DNA from: Sphaerotilus uruguayifluvii
Lineage (GTDB): Bacteria; Pseudomonadota; Gammaproteobacteria; Burkholderiales; Burkholderiaceae_C
DNA length: 64,000 nt
Assembly (NCBI RefSeq): GCF_013294065.1
Contig: NZ_JABSNM010000001.1
Coordinates: 139,925-203,924 of the forward strand
Direction: 5' to 3'
The translations under genes were made by a program, and so were the position numbers. A model generated the notes under the pieces. That model did no database searches and had not been told where the DNA came from. It saw only the letters and a list, made by a program, of their open reading frames with translations. Positions 16,718-24,707 of the stretch are shown here, piece after piece; position 1 is the stretch's first letter, and each line of letters begins with the position of its first letter.

Positions 16718-17860
16718 TCAGCGCACGACGGCGATCTGCTCGCGGTTGCCACCCTTGTAGGTGTACATCGTCAGCGCGCCGTTCTTGATGTCGCCCTTCT
16801 CGTCGAAGGTGATCGTGCCCGTCACGCCCTTGTAGCCCGTGGTCTTCGCCAGCACCGGCAGGTACTTCGCCGGGTCGCTCGAGCCCGCCTTCTCCATCGC
16901 CGCCACCATCACGTTCACCGAGTCGTACACGTACGGCGCGTAGATCTGCACGTCCGCGTTGAACTTCGTCTTGAAGCGTGCCTTGAAGTCGTCCATCGCC
17001 TTCTTCTGTTCGCCCTCGACGCCGCCGGCCTCCGCGCACACCACCTGCCCGTCCTCCATCGCGCCGCCCGACAGCTTCGGCAGCTCGCCCGTGCAGATGC
17101 CGTCGCCGCCCATCAGCTTCGCCTTGATGCCCAGCTGCTTCATCTGGCGGATCATCGGGCCCGCCACCGCGTCCATCCCGCCGAAGAACACGATGTCCGG
17201 CTTCTTCGCCTTCAGGTTGGTCAGGATCGCCGTGAAGTCCGTCGCCTTGTCGTTCGTGAACTCGCGCGCCACCGTCTTGCCGCCCGCCGCCTTCACGCCC
17301 TTCTCGAACTCGTCGGCCACGCCCTGGCCATAGGCCGTGCGGTCATCGATCACCGCGATCGACTTGCCCTTGAGCGACGTCACCGCGTACTTGCCCAGCG
17401 TCCCGCCCAGGTGCACGTCGTCCGCCACCACACGGAACGTCGTCTTGAAGCCCTGGCGCGTGTACTTCGGGTTCGTCGCCGACGGCGAGATCTGCGGCAG
17501 GCCCGCGTCGCTGTAGATCTTCGACGCCGGAATCGACGTGCCCGAGTTCAGGTGGCCCACCACGCCGGCGACCTTCGAGTCCACCAGCTTCTGCGCCGCC
17601 GCCGTGCCCTGCTTCGGGTCGCCGCCGTCGTCCTCGGCCAGCAGCTCGAACTTCACCTTCTTGCCGCCGATCGTCACGCCCTTGGCATTGAGCTCGTCCA
17701 CGGCCATGCGCGCGCCGTTCTCGTTGTCCTTGCCCAGGTGCGCGATGCCGCCGCTCGTCGGGCCCACATGGCCGATCTTGACCACTTCCTGGGCCGAGGC
17801 GGAACCTGCGGCAGCCAGCAGGGCCAGGCCAGCGAGAGCGACATTGAGCTTGTGATTCAT
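16718..17860 (-). CDS. Branched-chain amino acid ABC transporter periplasmic binding protein (LivJ/LivK type)
   Basis: 380 residues: signal peptide (KLNVALAGLALLAAAGSASA) then the mature protein beginning QEVVKIGHVGPTSGG, with KDNENGARMAVDELNA, VVGHLNSGTSIPAS and the DRTAYGQG ligand-binding strand. It should deliver Leu/Ile/Val or related amino acids to a permease encoded elsewhere; no liv permease genes lie in the window, so it is an orphan receptor. GGAGAC precedes the ATG. C-rich synonymous codons and low codon diversity suggest strong expression. Its leader and promoter should be in the long AT-rich gap upstream. Confidence 0.95.
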   Translation of the reverse strand: MNHKLNVALAGLALLAAAGSASAQEVVKIGHVGPTSGGIAHLGKDNENGARMAVDELNAKGVTIGGKKVKFELLAEDDGGDPKQGTAAAQKLVDSKVAGVVGHLNSGTSIPASKIYSDAGLPQISPSATNPKYTRQGFKTTFRVVADDVHLGGTLGKYAVTSLKGKSIAVIDDRTAYGQGVADEFEKGVKAAGGKTVAREFTNDKATDFTAILTNLKAKKPDIVFFGGMDAVAGPMIRQMKQLGIKAKLMGGDGICTGELPKLSGGAMEDGQVVCAEAGGVEGEQKKAMDDFKARFKTKFNADVQIYAPYVYDSVNVMVAAMEKAGSSDPAKYLPVLAKTTGYKGVTGTITFDEKGDIKNGALTMYTYKGGNREQIAVVR

Positions 17861-18599
17861 CTGGAAGTCTCCGCAGAGAGAAGAGAAGTTGGGAAAGTTG
17901 AGCCCGTCCTCTTTCAAGATGCATGCCAGTGGTCCGAGCGGGTGCCTGCGCTCCCTGTTTCCTGGCGACCCGGCATCGGGAGTCCTGCATTCCCTCAAGA
18001 CCTGAAGACCCTTGCAGGCCACGGTGCCGTGCAAGCGCTCCTGCCTTGCCTGGGCTGCTGGCCTTCTTCCTGCTTGCATTGCGTCGGCTCCTGCGGGTGC
18101 TGTCCGCGCGCGGTCTGCGTCTTCCCTGTCTTCTTCCAACGGGCATGAGCCTCTTCTCCTGCCCGGGTTTCCCCCAGAAAGTTATCCCTGTCTTCTCTTG
18201 TCTTTTAAAGATAGTTCATAGTAGTAGAGGAGCCTATTTTTTGTGGGTAACCCTGTTTTTTCTTTGTGAATCAACGGGTTGAGTCACCTGGAAGTCTGTG
18301 GATGACCCAGTGGAGCAAGATGGGAGAGAGTGATAACAACTTCGGGACGCGCCGGATTTCCCGAAGTTGTTCCCGATCTGTCCGCTGCTTTCCCACAGGG
18401 TTGTCCAGAGCCTGCGACCGGTGCGCATTTCTGCGCGTTCCGGCCGTGAAGGATGCCGCGCTTGTCCACAGCTTCTTCTTCACGGCACTGGACAACTCGC
18501 ATTCATCCACAGCTTGTGCCCAGCCTTCTGTGGACAAGCGCGGGCGGGCGGTGACGGCAACCCGTACCATCGCGGCTTTTGCCGATCGGGGATCCGTCC
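17861..18599. other. 739-nt intergenic region with AT-rich core and DnaA-box-like cluster
   Basis: No gene seen. From about 18185 to 18290 the sequence is clearly AT-rich against the GC-rich background, with runs such as TATTTTTT and GTTTTTTCTTTG. Exact TTGTCCACA or complement occurs at 18462 and 18529 (and 18631 just inside the SET gene). One-mismatch forms of TTATCCACA/TTGTCCACA/TTTTCCACA occur at 18242 (as complement), 18389 and 18401. A 13-bp inverted repeat is at 18335-18371. The 17861-18180 part is purine-rich on the minus strand and probably holds the leader of the binding-protein gene. Both flanking genes point away from this region. Confidence 0.7.
18335..18371. repeat. Perfect 13-bp inverted repeat
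   Basis: AACAACTTCGGGA (18335-18347) and TCCCGAAGTTGTT (18359-18371) flank an 11-nt spacer. There is no T-tract, so it is more likely a protein-binding site or structured element than a terminator. Confidence 0.7.
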
Positions 18600-19019
18600 A
18601 TGGGCACGCCTGCCAATCCACAGAAATATGTTGTCCACAACGCGCCCAGCCAGATCGACGGCACCGGCGCCTTTGCCGGCGAGGCCATCCCGGCGCGGCG
18701 CAAGATCGGCGAGATCCGCGGCGAGACCATCAGCGTGCATGAGGCCTGGGAGCGCGTGAAGCATGTCGAACGGATCATGATGATCGAGATTTCGCCCAGA
18801 AGAGCGGTCGATGCGTCCCGTTCGAGCGATCCGCTGCGATTCACGAACCACTCCTGCACCCCCAATGCGGTGCTGCGCATCCGCCAGGGCCGCATCGAGA
18901 TCTACGCGATGCGCGACATCTCGCCCGGCGAGGAGATCACCTGCAACTACGGCGAGACCCACCACGAGGGCGGGATGCGCTGCCAGTGCGGTGCGCCCAA
19001 CTGCGTGGGCAAGCTGTGA
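18600..19019 (+). CDS. SET-domain protein lysine methyltransferase
   Basis: 139 residues, essentially a bare SET domain: DGTGAFAGEAI near the N-terminus (SET-N strand), NHSCTPNA near 82 (SAM-binding pseudoknot), GEEITCNYG near 112, and a post-SET-like Cys cluster CQCGAPNCVG at the C-terminus. The family methylates Lys on proteins; bacterial targets are mostly unknown. ATG at 18600 is preferred over the upstream in-frame TTG (18579) because GGGGA lies 8 nt before it. Its first codons contain a DnaA-box-like 9-mer (18631). Confidence 0.9.
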   Translation: MGTPANPQKYVVHNAPSQIDGTGAFAGEAIPARRKIGEIRGETISVHEAWERVKHVERIMMIEISPRRAVDASRSSDPLRFTNHSCTPNAVLRIRQGRIEIYAMRDISPGEEITCNYGETHHEGGMRCQCGAPNCVGKL

Positions 19020-19046
19020 ACAACCGGTGAGCAGCCGGTGGACAGC

Positions 19047-19078
19047 CCGGGCCGGCCGGTGGATATCGGCCGGCCCGG
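19047..19078. terminator. Bidirectional 12-bp hairpin between convergent genes
   Basis: CCGGGCCGGCCG (19047-19058) and CGGCCGGCCCGG (19067-19078) pair perfectly around GTGGATAT. It lies between the stops of the SET gene and the acyl-CoA ligase gene. Two variant repeats GGTGGACAA follow at 19090 and 19102. Confidence 0.6.
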
Positions 19079-19128
19079 CGTCTGCGGGCGGTGGACAAGT
19101 CGGTGGACAAGTGGCGGAAAGCCGTCCC

Positions 19129-20832
19129 TCAGGCCGGGCGGCGCAGCTCGCGGCGCAGGATCTTGCCGACGTTGCTGCGCGGCAGCGACTCGTGGAACTC
19201 GATGCGGCGCGGGCACTTGTAGCCGGTCAGGTGACGGCGGCAGTGCTCGGCGATCTCGCGCTCGTCGACGGCCGGATCGCGGCGCACCACATGGAGCCAG
19301 ACCGCCTCGCCGGAGTGCTCGTCGGGCATGCCGACGGCCGCGCACTCGAGCACGCCCGGATGCATGCTCGCGACCTGCTCGATCTCGTTCGGATAGACGT
19401 TGAAGCCTGACACCAGGATCATGTCCTTCTTGCGGTCGACGATGCGCACCTGGCCGCGCTCGTCCATCACGCCGATGTCGCCGCTGCGGAAGAAGCCGTC
19501 GGCGCTCATGACCTTGGCGGTCTCGTCGGGGCGCTGCCAGTAGCCGGCCATCACCTGCGGGCCGCGGATGCAGATCTCGCCGGCCTCGCCGAGCGGCAGG
19601 TCGCGGCCCTCGTCGTCACGGATGGCGATCTCGGTGGAGGGCACCGGCATGCCGATCGTGCCGGTGAACTCGTGCAGGTCGAGGCGGTTCGCGGTGGCCA
19701 CCGGCGAGGTCTCCGACAGGCCGTAGCCCTCGGCGATCGGGCAGCCGGTGACCCTGAGCCAGCGCTCGGCGGTGGCGCGCTGCACCGCCATGCCGCCGCC
19801 GTTGCTGACGGCCAGCGCGGAGAAGTCCAGCCGCGCGAAGGCGGCATCGTTCGCCAGCGCGTTGAACAGCGTGTTGACGCCCGGAAAGAGATGGAAGCGC
19901 TGGCCGCGCAGCGCGTCCACCAGCGCCGGCAGGTCGCGCGGGTTCGGGATCAGGATCAGCCGCATGCCCAGCCGCACGCCGAGGAAGAACGACAGCGTCA
20001 GCGCGAAGATGTGATAGAGCGGCAGCGCGCACACGCCGGTCAGCGGCTCGGTGCCGAAGGCCTGCAGCCGCGGCGCGAACCAGGCTTCGCACTGGCGCAC
20101 GTTCGCCACGATGTTGCGGTGCAGCAGCACCGCGCCCTTGCTCACCCCGGTGGTGCCTCCGGTGTACTGGAGGAAGGCCACGTCGTCCGGACGCACCACG
20201 ACGGGGCGCACCGTCTGCCCCCGGCCCTGTCCGATCGCGTCGCGCCAGCGCGTCACGCTGCGGCCGCCGTCGAGCGGCAGGCTGAACTCCGGCACCATCC
20301 GGCGCACATGGCGGACCGCGAAGTCGACGAGCCGGCCCTTCCAGGCCGGCAGCATGTCGCCGGTCGAGGCCAGCAGCACATGGCGCACCGGTGTCTGCGC
20401 GATCACCGCCTGCAGCGTCGCGGCGAAGTTCTCGAGCAGCACGATCACCTCGGCGCCGGCATCGCGCAGCTGGTGCTCGAGCTCGCGCGGGGTGTAGAGC
20501 GGATTGACGTTGACGACCACGCCACCGATGCGCAGCACCGCGGCGATCGCGACCAGGTACTGCGGCACATTGGGCATCATCAGCGCGACCCGCGTGCCCG
20601 GCACGACGCCCTGCTGCTGCAGCCAGGCCGACAGCGCCACCGCGTCCCGGTCGATCGTCCCGAAGCGGGTCGTCGCGCCGAGGAAGAGGGCGGCCGGACG
20701 CGCGGCGTGGCGCCGCAGCCCGTCGTCGATCAGGTCGACCAGCGTGCCGGCATCGCTCAGGTCGAGTTCGGCCGGCACGCCGGGCGGGTAATGCGCCAGC
20801 CAGGGGCGCTCGGGGAGCGTGTCCATCGTCAT
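19129..20832 (-). CDS. Long-chain fatty-acid--CoA ligase (AMP-forming), FadD-like
   Basis: 567 residues of the ANL superfamily. The ATP loop YTGGTTGVSKGA is near 222, GYGLSETSP near 370, the hinge DRKKDMILVSG near 455 and the C-terminal catalytic Lys motif SNVGKILRRELR at the end. It activates fatty acids to acyl-CoA at the inner face of the membrane for beta-oxidation or lipid synthesis. GGAG precedes the ATG at 20832. It stands alone, not in an obvious beta-oxidation operon. Confidence 0.94.
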   Translation of the reverse strand: MTMDTLPERPWLAHYPPGVPAELDLSDAGTLVDLIDDGLRRHAARPAALFLGATTRFGTIDRDAVALSAWLQQQGVVPGTRVALMMPNVPQYLVAIAAVLRIGGVVVNVNPLYTPRELEHQLRDAGAEVIVLLENFAATLQAVIAQTPVRHVLLASTGDMLPAWKGRLVDFAVRHVRRMVPEFSLPLDGGRSVTRWRDAIGQGRGQTVRPVVVRPDDVAFLQYTGGTTGVSKGAVLLHRNIVANVRQCEAWFAPRLQAFGTEPLTGVCALPLYHIFALTLSFFLGVRLGMRLILIPNPRDLPALVDALRGQRFHLFPGVNTLFNALANDAAFARLDFSALAVSNGGGMAVQRATAERWLRVTGCPIAEGYGLSETSPVATANRLDLHEFTGTIGMPVPSTEIAIRDDEGRDLPLGEAGEICIRGPQVMAGYWQRPDETAKVMSADGFFRSGDIGVMDERGQVRIVDRKKDMILVSGFNVYPNEIEQVASMHPGVLECAAVGMPDEHSGEAVWLHVVRRDPAVDEREIAEHCRRHLTGYKCPRRIEFHESLPRSNVGKILRRELRRPA

Positions 20833-20973
20833 GTCTCCGGTGCTGTGTCTTGACGGCCCGGATTGTTCGAGTACCGCGTGCCGGTCCGCCTCCGGGCAAG
20901 CCCGCAGCGGCGCGCCGGAGCTGTCCCTCTCGGGACAGGACGGGCATGATCCGGACCGAAGGGGGACAAGGAC

Positions 20974-21912
20974 ATGGTCGCGTGGGCGCTGCGGATCGTC
21001 GTCGGCCTGGGGCTGATGCTGGCGCTGTTCTGGCCGCTCCATGCGCTGCGCGCCGGGCTGGGACCGCTGGCGACCTGGGGGCCGCCGCTGCTGGTGCTGC
21101 TGCTGCACCCGCTGGTGCTGCTGACCGAGGGCGTGCTGGCCGCGCTGCTGCACCGCGACGACCCGCTGCCCCGGCCGGGGCCGGTGGCGAGGCTGCGGGC
21201 CTGGCGGGCGGAGTCGCGCTGTTCGCGGCGCCTCTTCCTGCTCGAGCAGATGCTGCGCGAGCACCGCTGGCCCGATCGGCCCGTGCCGCTGTCCCAGGCG
21301 GCCGGCCGGCGCGGCGTGCTGCTGGTCCACGGCCTGCTGTGCAGCCGGGCGGTCTGGAACGACTGGCAGCCCTGGCTGCAGGCGCGTGGCGTGGCGGTGA
21401 TCGCGCCGAGCCTGGAGCCGCCCTTCGTGTCGATCGACGCCCATGCCGACCGCATCGACGCGGCGATCCGTCATCTGGCCGAGACGACGGGCCGCCCGCC
21501 GCTGCTGGTGGCCCACAGCATGGGCGGGCTGGTGCTGCGGGCCTGGCGGCGCTCGCGCCTGGCCGCAGGAGAGCGGCCGGAGGAGGTCGATGCCCGGGTC
21601 GGGCCGGTCGTCACGATCGGCTCGCCGCATCGCGGCACCTGGCTGGCCACGCTCGGCGCCCTGCTGCCCAATGTCCGCCAGATGCGCCGCGGCAGCCGCT
21701 GGCTGACCGCGCTGGCGCAGTCCGAGTCGGCCGCCTGGCGCGAGCGGCTGGTCTGCGTGCGCAGCGACTGCGACACGATCGTCTTCCCGCCGGCAGGCGC
21801 GCGGCTCGACGGCGCCGGCCAGGATCTGCTGCTGCCGGGCCGGGGCCATCTGGACATGCTGCAGGACCCGCGGCTGCACCGCCTGGTGCAGGAGCTGCTC
21901 GATGCGCCGTGA
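20974..21912 (+). CDS. Membrane-anchored alpha/beta hydrolase (lipase-like)
   Basis: 312 residues. One or two hydrophobic helices occupy residues 1-50, then an alpha/beta hydrolase domain with oxyanion strand GVLLVHGLLCSR near 110, nucleophile elbow AHSMGG near 177, and IGSPHRGTWLA, a segment typical of triacylglycerol lipases. DCDTIVFP and GRGHLDML supply the likely catalytic Asp and His. It would hydrolyse esters at the membrane. AAGGAC lies just before the ATG. Confidence 0.88.
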   Translation: MVAWALRIVVGLGLMLALFWPLHALRAGLGPLATWGPPLLVLLLHPLVLLTEGVLAALLHRDDPLPRPGPVARLRAWRAESRCSRRLFLLEQMLREHRWPDRPVPLSQAAGRRGVLLVHGLLCSRAVWNDWQPWLQARGVAVIAPSLEPPFVSIDAHADRIDAAIRHLAETTGRPPLLVAHSMGGLVLRAWRRSRLAAGERPEEVDARVGPVVTIGSPHRGTWLATLGALLPNVRQMRRGSRWLTALAQSESAAWRERLVCVRSDCDTIVFPPAGARLDGAGQDLLLPGRGHLDMLQDPRLHRLVQELLDAP

Positions 21913-21989
21913 GCGATCCGCAACATTGGTACCAAACAGATTCAGGCCGGATTCAGGATGAGTGGCACTGGAACTGCAATGATCCCGGC

Positions 21990-22466
21990 ATGGATCATCC
22001 GGATCATGCCCTTGACGCGATCGATCGGCGCATTCTCGAGGTGATGCAGCTGCAAGGCCGCATCACCTTCGACGAGCTCGCCGCCCAGGTGCAGTTGTCG
22101 GCCTCGGCGGTGCTGCGCCGCGTGCGGCGTCTCGAGGAGGCCGGTGTCATCACCGGCTATGCGGCCATCGTGCCGCCCGAGCGGCTCGGACTCGGGCTGA
22201 CGGCGCTGGTCGACGTGCGCCTGGCACCGCCCGGCGAGGGCTGCGGCCCGGCCGAGCGCTTCCGTGCCGCGGCGCAGGACTGGCCCGAGGTGGTGGAATG
22301 CCTGCGCCTGGGCGACGGCATGGACTTCCAGCTGCGCGTGACCGTGCGCGACGTGGCCGACTACGGCCGCTTTCTCGACGAATGCCTGCTGTCGCGGCCC
22401 GAAGTGCGCGACTGCCGCAGCCGCATCGTGCTGGCGCAGGTCAAGTCGGGGCGTCCTGCGGTCTGA
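21990..22466 (+). CDS. Lrp/AsnC-family transcriptional regulator
   Basis: 158 residues: N-terminal helix-turn-helix (ALDAIDRRILEVMQLQGRIT, SASAVLRRVRRLEEAGVI) and a C-terminal RAM ligand-binding domain (VVECLRLGDGMDFQLRVTV). Members sense amino acids and act as octamers. TGCAAT lies 9 nt upstream of the ATG without a ribosome-binding site. The 77-nt upstream gap is AT-richer and holds a TTGGTACCAA palindrome, a possible autoregulatory site. The target genes cannot be inferred. Confidence 0.92.
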   Translation: MDHPDHALDAIDRRILEVMQLQGRITFDELAAQVQLSASAVLRRVRRLEEAGVITGYAAIVPPERLGLGLTALVDVRLAPPGEGCGPAERFRAAAQDWPEVVECLRLGDGMDFQLRVTVRDVADYGRFLDECLLSRPEVRDCRSRIVLAQVKSGRPAV

Positions 22467-22486
22467 CGGGCGGCGGCGGAGCGGGC

Positions 22487-23338
22487 TCAGCCCAGCGCCT
22501 GCTGCGCCAGCCGTTCGGCCGCCGGTGTCGACAGCGTCAGCCAGCCGGCCAGTTCCTCGAGCTCCTCGAGCGTCAGGCCGGCAGGAGGCTCCTGGCCGGC
22601 CTGCTCGACCACCCGGCCGGCCAGGGCCAGCAGGCGGCGCTGCGGCCGCAGCAGCAGCAGTCGGCCCTGGGGGGCGGTGGCGGCCTGTCCGTCCTGCGGC
22701 GCCAGGAGCGTGCGCAGCAGCTCCGGCATCTGCCAGTGGCGCATCAGCGCCTGCAGCAGTTCAGCCAGGCTGCAGCCGAGCACCTGCCGCTGCCGGGCTT
22801 CGTCCGGATCCTGCCCGAGCTGACGGGCGATGTCGGGGGCATGGCACCACAGCAGGATCTCGGCGCTGTCGCCGAGCAGCGCGGCGACCTGCAGGGCGGC
22901 GGCATGCGAATCGCCATGCTGCAGCTCGAACTCGGTGACGACCCGCGCGATGCGCCAGGACCGGGCCATCAGCCGGCGCACCGCCGACAGCTGCTCCGGC
23001 GAGCGGGCGAGCAGATCCTCGACAGTGCGCAGCCCGGCGGGCGGAAAGGCACGGAAGAACGGGCCGATGCCCATCATCACGACCGCTGCGGTCACGGTGT
23101 GGACGTCGGTGACCTGCTGGCTGCCCCGGTGGCGCGAGAGGTGCGCGAGCACGCGCAGGGTCATCAGCGTGTCGCCGCCGATCGCATCGGCGATCATGTG
23201 GGCGTCGACGCTGCCGCTGCGCTCCTCGAGCAGGGCCAGGTCGGTGAGCTGGTCCACGGTTTCGGCCAGGACCGGGATCGGCTCGGCGCACAGCCGGGCG
23301 CTCCAGGCGTCGGGGTCGGTGAAGAAGGTCGTGGGCAT
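22487..23338 (-). CDS. HDOD-domain signalling protein
   Basis: 283 residues. The HDOD pattern is visible: IPVLAETVDQL near 22, MIADAIGGDTLMTLRVLAHLSR, VTAAVVMMGIGPFF and a later EILLWCHAPDIA. HDOD proteins lack HD-phosphohydrolase metal ligands and are thought to act as protein-interaction modules downstream of c-di-GMP or stress signalling. ATG at 23338 was chosen because the residues before it are low-complexity and the fold starts there. It is convergent with the Lrp gene with a 20-nt gap. Confidence 0.85.
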   Translation of the reverse strand: MPTTFFTDPDAWSARLCAEPIPVLAETVDQLTDLALLEERSGSVDAHMIADAIGGDTLMTLRVLAHLSRHRGSQQVTDVHTVTAAVVMMGIGPFFRAFPPAGLRTVEDLLARSPEQLSAVRRLMARSWRIARVVTEFELQHGDSHAAALQVAALLGDSAEILLWCHAPDIARQLGQDPDEARQRQVLGCSLAELLQALMRHWQMPELLRTLLAPQDGQAATAPQGRLLLLRPQRRLLALAGRVVEQAGQEPPAGLTLEELEELAGWLTLSTPAAERLAQQALG

Positions 23339-23420
23339 GTCCGGTTCCGCGTCAGACGGCGATCCGGCCGATGCTAGTGCGGCCGGCGGCGCCTGGTTGC
23401 CCCCGGCATGCACGCGACGC

Positions 23421-23708
23421 TCACGAGCGTGACGAATCCGGCATCAGGCAGATCAGTTCGCCGTGGCGATAGAGCGCCTCGAAGCGCCTGCCGTCGAGCT
23501 CGACGCTGCGGACCTCCATTTCCGCGCCCTCGCTGGCGCAGGCCTCCATCGCGGCCAGATCCCGATTGAGCCGGGCGGTCAGGCGGTTGCGGCGCAGTCG
23601 CATCAGTCGCAGCCAGGAGCGCAGCGCGAAGAAGCGCGAGCGCGGTGCGGTGGCGGACTCCGGCGAGGCGGGGCGGAGCAGAGGCGTCAGGGGCAGCAGC
23701 GAGTTCAT
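23421..23708 (-). CDS. Small basic protein of unknown function
   Basis: 95 residues, not recognised. The N-terminal half is Arg/Leu-rich and could form an amphipathic helix (FFALRSWLRLMRLRRNRL). The C-terminal half reads like a small beta unit (MEVRSVELDGRRFEALYRHGELICL). GGATC precedes the ATG. It could be a membrane-associated or nucleic-acid-binding micro-gene; coding status rests on frame length and composition only. Confidence 0.5.
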   Translation of the reverse strand: MNSLLPLTPLLRPASPESATAPRSRFFALRSWLRLMRLRRNRLTARLNRDLAAMEACASEGAEMEVRSVELDGRRFEALYRHGELICLMPDSSRS

Positions 23709-24090
23709 GGCGGATCCTGCAATACGTTCAGGTATCAGTGGGCGGGGAGGTGCTCGGTACGGTCATTCGGTTCGATGAACTGGAAATCGATCGGGGTTTC
23801 ATCGGATTCACGCGCATTTCGGCGAAACAGGAACAAATGCCACGCAGGCGGACCTGCAATGCGGCGGCTCGCCCGGTCCGTGGGCGGACCGGTGCAGTCG
23901 TTCTGGAAACCGGGAAGCGTCAGTATCTGGGGCACATGCTAAACGACCCTTTATCAGGTCGTGAAGCCCCCCCAAAGATGGACATCGCCCCAGGTCGGAT
24001 ACCCGGAAATTGTTCCTTTTCCGGGGGCGGGTTTTCCCGTGGCGAACGGTCAGATACTGCGCGGATCGCGCGGTGAGGTCTGCGGCGGAC
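23709..24090. other. 382-nt lower-GC intergenic region with three hairpins
   Basis: No convincing gene. Base composition is visibly lower in GC than around it. Perfect inverted repeats are CCGGTCCG/CGGACCGG (23873-23892), ACGACC/GGTCGT (23943-23962) and CCCGGAAA/TTTCCGGG (24002-24025). The last two are placed to act as terminators for the HTH gene to the right; the rest is probably the promoter region of the small gene to the left. Confidence 0.5.
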
Positions 24091-24630
24091 TCAGCGCCGC
24101 GGTCGCAGCGGCGCGACACGGCCGCTGAACTGGGTCCACAGGGCGGAGTCCTCGGCCTCGCGCGCGGGCGTGGCGGGCACCGGGGCCGGGGCCGGCGCGG
24201 GCACGGCAGCGGGCAGGGGCTGGCCGATCAGGTCGAGCAGGCGCTGACGTGCGCGCTGGGGCTGGCGGCGGTAGTAGTCGAGCACCAGATCGACGATGAA
24301 GCGCTCGTCCGCATCCCTCGGCCCCTGCGGCGTCGGGGCAGGCTCGGGCGTGGCGGTGGCGGCAAGGCTCCGGGTCTGGTCGAGCCAGCCCGAGGGCTTG
24401 CCGCAGGCCTGCTCGAACTGGCGCGCGAGCCGGTCGCCGATCTGGCGCGAGCGGCTCTTGATCTGGCTCCAGTAGCTGGGCTGGATGCCGAGCCGCTCGG
24501 CGAAGCGGCGCTCGAGGCCGAGCAGCGCCGCGGCATCGGGGGCGCTGACGGTGGCGCGCACGTATTCGTCGAAGAGCGCCAGCGCGTTGCGGTATCGCAG
24601 CGTGGCCAGATCCGGACCGGTGAACATCAT
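24091..24630 (-). CDS. HTH (XRE-like) DNA-binding protein
   Basis: 179 residues. The central part LGLERRFAERLGIQPSYWSQ then IKSRSRQIGDRLARQFE (about 40-75) is a lambda-repressor-like helix-turn-helix of a type common in Burkholderiales, followed by a Pro/Ala linker and a helical tail (DERFIVDLVLDYYRRQ). Target unknown. TATGAT lies 6 nt before the ATG pair (24630/24627) with no ribosome-binding site, indicating a leaderless message. It is divergent from the DUF2189 gene. Confidence 0.75.
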   Translation of the reverse strand: MMFTGPDLATLRYRNALALFDEYVRATVSAPDAAALLGLERRFAERLGIQPSYWSQIKSRSRQIGDRLARQFEQACGKPSGWLDQTRSLAATATPEPAPTPQGPRDADERFIVDLVLDYYRRQPQRARQRLLDLIGQPLPAAVPAPAPAPVPATPAREAEDSALWTQFSGRVAPLRPRR

Positions 24631-24636
24631 GGCGCC

Positions 24637-24642
24637 ATCATA
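24637..24642 (-). promoter_or_regulatory. Candidate -10 (TATGAT), leaderless
   Basis: Five of six bases match TATAAT. It ends 6 nt before the first ATG of the HTH gene (9 nt before the second), so the transcript would start at the codon. Confidence 0.5.
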
Positions 24643-24694
24643 GGCCGCGGCGGACCTAGGAGCAGCACGGGTATCGTGGTCTTGCATCCGGTCC

Positions 24695-24700
24695 TACGAT
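24695..24700 (+). promoter_or_regulatory. Candidate -10 (TACGAT), leaderless
   Basis: It lies 7 nt before the ATG at 24708 and overlaps the alternative ATG at 24699, which therefore cannot be the start if this hexamer is the promoter. Confidence 0.45.
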
Positions 24701-24707
24701 GCGGCGC

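Noticed and set aside
23735-23935. 66-codon minus frame in the 23.7-24.1 kb gap
   Set aside because: No ribosome-binding site, no family text and codon use unlike neighbours; it is treated as non-coding.
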